Origin: Paenibacillaceae bacterium
GTDB lineage: Bacteria > Bacillota > Bacilli > Paenibacillales > Paenibacillaceae
Direction of reading: 5' to 3'
NCBI GenBank assembly: GCA_004134985.1
Contig: REGQ01000003.1
Coordinates: forward strand, 81,796-145,795
Length of the DNA: 64,000 nucleotides
Position numbers and translations under genes: made by a program. Below the pieces are notes generated by a model. That model searched no databases, was not told the DNA's origin, and saw nothing but the letters and a program-made list of their open reading frames with translations. Shown piece by piece: positions 62,758 to 64,000 of this stretch; position 1 is the first letter of the stretch, and every line of letters begins with the position of its first letter.

Positions 62758-64000
62758 ATGAGTATCCGTAATCGAGTGTTAATCGGCTTCGTAACCTGTA
62801 TTATTCTTCCTCTTATTGCACTTGGCATTGCAGGCTCTGCGATGTTCCAAACTGTGCTGCAAAAGAAATATTCCGAGCAGTCGCAATTGATCAACGCTTC
62901 CGTAGCGCGAAATGTGGCGACGATCTTCAAGGATGCTACCGCCTATTCCGATCAATCGATGTTCTCCAGCCGTGTGCAGGAGTTTCTCAACCGGACGGCG
63001 GAAGAAAGAGATATGACGGAGATGCCCAGTCTCCTTAATCAGACTTTTCTGATGTACGGGCCGCTCGATACGGTAACACTCTATACGCTGGACGGTGAAG
63101 CATTCAGCCGTTCCAAAACCGATATGAAGGCGATTTCCATGGATAAGCTGGAGCAGTCTGGCATGCTGTCCGAAATGGTCCGGCGCAACGGCATTTCCGT
63201 ATGGCTTGGACCGTATGAAGGTTCACCCCTTATCCAGACGCAGCGATATTTCACACAAATGCGTGTCGTCAACGATCTCAACCGGCAGGAGACGATCGGA
63301 TACGTTACTTTGCATTACCAATTCAACGAATTGGAACAGGTGTTCAACTTCTACTCAAGCAAATTGGATATTCCCAATCATTTCATGCTGGTCAATCATG
63401 ATGGACGGATCGTCTACGATAATCAGAAAGAGGAAAGCGGAGAAAACCTGTTCGATAAAGTATCGCAGCCGCTTAGCCTCGACCGGGATTCGAGCAGTAC
63501 AAAGCTTAATTTCAACGGCGTGAAGAGCATTCTGTCGGTTCAGCCACTCAATATGAAAGATTTGGGAATTACCAACTTAACATTAGTATCTGTCGTCCCT
63601 TGGGAATACCTGACCCGGGAGACGATGACGATCTTCCGTCTGATCTCCATCATTATGGCCATTATTCTGCTATTTGCCCTGCTCTTCAATATGATGTTCA
63701 TCAAGCGCTACATTCGCTTTATTGTCCGAATGATGCATGCGATGAAGCTGATCGAGCTGGGCGACCTTGGCGTGCGAGTAACGCTAGACAGCCGCGATGA
63801 AACAGGATCGCTCGCCAGAAGTTTCAATCGGCTGGTCGAGAAGGTAGAAGAACTGATCGAAGAAGTGAAGCAGGAGCAGGCGCGCAAGAACCGGGCCGAA
63901 CTGATGCTGCTGCAAGCGCAGATTAAGCCGCATTTTATCATGAACACACTTGAATCGATCAATGCGCTGAATATGCGCAACGAGCGTGATAAAGTCAGCC
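62758..64000 (+). CDS. Sensor histidine kinase, YesM family, 5' part (cluster D)
   Basis: The frame from ATG 62758 is open to the last base (414 codons). It starts MSIRNRVLIGFVTCIILPLI, a membrane helix, followed by a sensor region of about 250 residues (TIGYVTLHYQFNELEQVF). A second helix lies near 290-315 (IISIIMAIILLFALLFNMMF), then a HAMP linker (MKLIELGDLGVRVTLDSRDE). The phospho-acceptor His is in QAQIKPHFIMNTLESIN, near residue 392. The ATPase domain lies beyond the window. GGAGGG is 11 bases upstream. A YesN-type response regulator gene is expected next. It would be the third such kinase here. Confidence 0.9.
   Translation, partial: MSIRNRVLIGFVTCIILPLIALGIAGSAMFQTVLQKKYSEQSQLINASVARNVATIFKDATAYSDQSMFSSRVQEFLNRTAEERDMTEMPSLLNQTFLMYGPLDTVTLYTLDGEAFSRSKTDMKAISMDKLEQSGMLSEMVRRNGISVWLGPYEGSPLIQTQRYFTQMRVVNDLNRQETIGYVTLHYQFNELEQVFNFYSSKLDIPNHFMLVNHDGRIVYDNQKEESGENLFDKVSQPLSLDRDSSSTKLNFNGVKSILSVQPLNMKDLGITNLTLVSVVPWEYLTRETMTIFRLISIIMAIILLFALLFNMMFIKRYIRFIVRMMHAMKLIELGDLGVRVTLDSRDETGSLARSFNRLVEKVEELIEEVKQEQARKNRAELMLLQAQIKPHFIMNTLESINALNMRNERDKVS

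Overview
The window looks like chromosome from a Gram-positive Paenibacillus-type bacterium. Ribosome binding sites are strong (AGGAGG), base composition is moderate, and the regulators are YesM/YesN-type kinase plus AraC response-regulator pairs beside lipoprotein sugar-binding proteins and paired permeases. No rRNA, tRNA, phage, transposase or CRISPR-Cas genes were seen.

Most of the window is four carbohydrate-use gene clusters separated by small housekeeping genes. The left edge (1-2300) holds the tail of a uracil permease and an AT-rich GIY-YIG gene that looks acquired. Cluster A (2314-20506) has a minus-strand ABC operon (two permeases, a frameshifted solute-binding protein, a TIM-barrel-like protein and a huge secreted Asp-box protein). 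Divergent from it is a YesM/YesN pair, followed by a sugar kinase plus HpcH aldolase operon, a LacI regulator and an FAD oxidoreductase. Positions 20587-24265 carry kptA, a MerR regulator, a membrane alpha/beta hydrolase and a stretch of tandem repeats. Cluster B (24266-36298) holds a secreted beta-helix protein, a membrane-anchored chaperone-like protein, a binding protein, a second YesM/YesN pair and two divergent permeases. Positions 36366-38987 hold small genes and a 770-base gene-free stretch with a minisatellite and three exactly spaced palindromes. Cluster C (39158-48682) is an AraC gene divergent from a five-gene operon: a ferritin-like protein, an aldo/keto reductase, a beta-helix protein and two large helical proteins, none with a visible export signal. 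Positions 48782-54395 hold thyX, a luciferase-like oxidoreductase, a hydrolase, a hydrolase remnant, a cut-down DUF3137 gene and a metallopeptidase-like lipoprotein. Cluster D (54660 to the right edge) is one plus-strand run: two Gfo/Idh/MocA oxidoreductases, a ROK kinase, a NagB-like deaminase, a TIM-barrel isomerase, a binding protein, two permeases and a third YesM kinase cut by the window end.

The clusters appear to share one plan. Secreted proteins bind or cut a polysaccharide, a lipoprotein and two permeases import the fragments, intracellular oxidoreductases, kinases and aldolases finish the breakdown, and a YesM/YesN pair senses the substrate. None of the three importers has its own ATPase gene, so a shared ATPase elsewhere in the genome is implied. 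The least explained parts are the cytoplasmic-looking cluster C operon built around a ferritin-like protein, and the palindrome array at 38060-38180.
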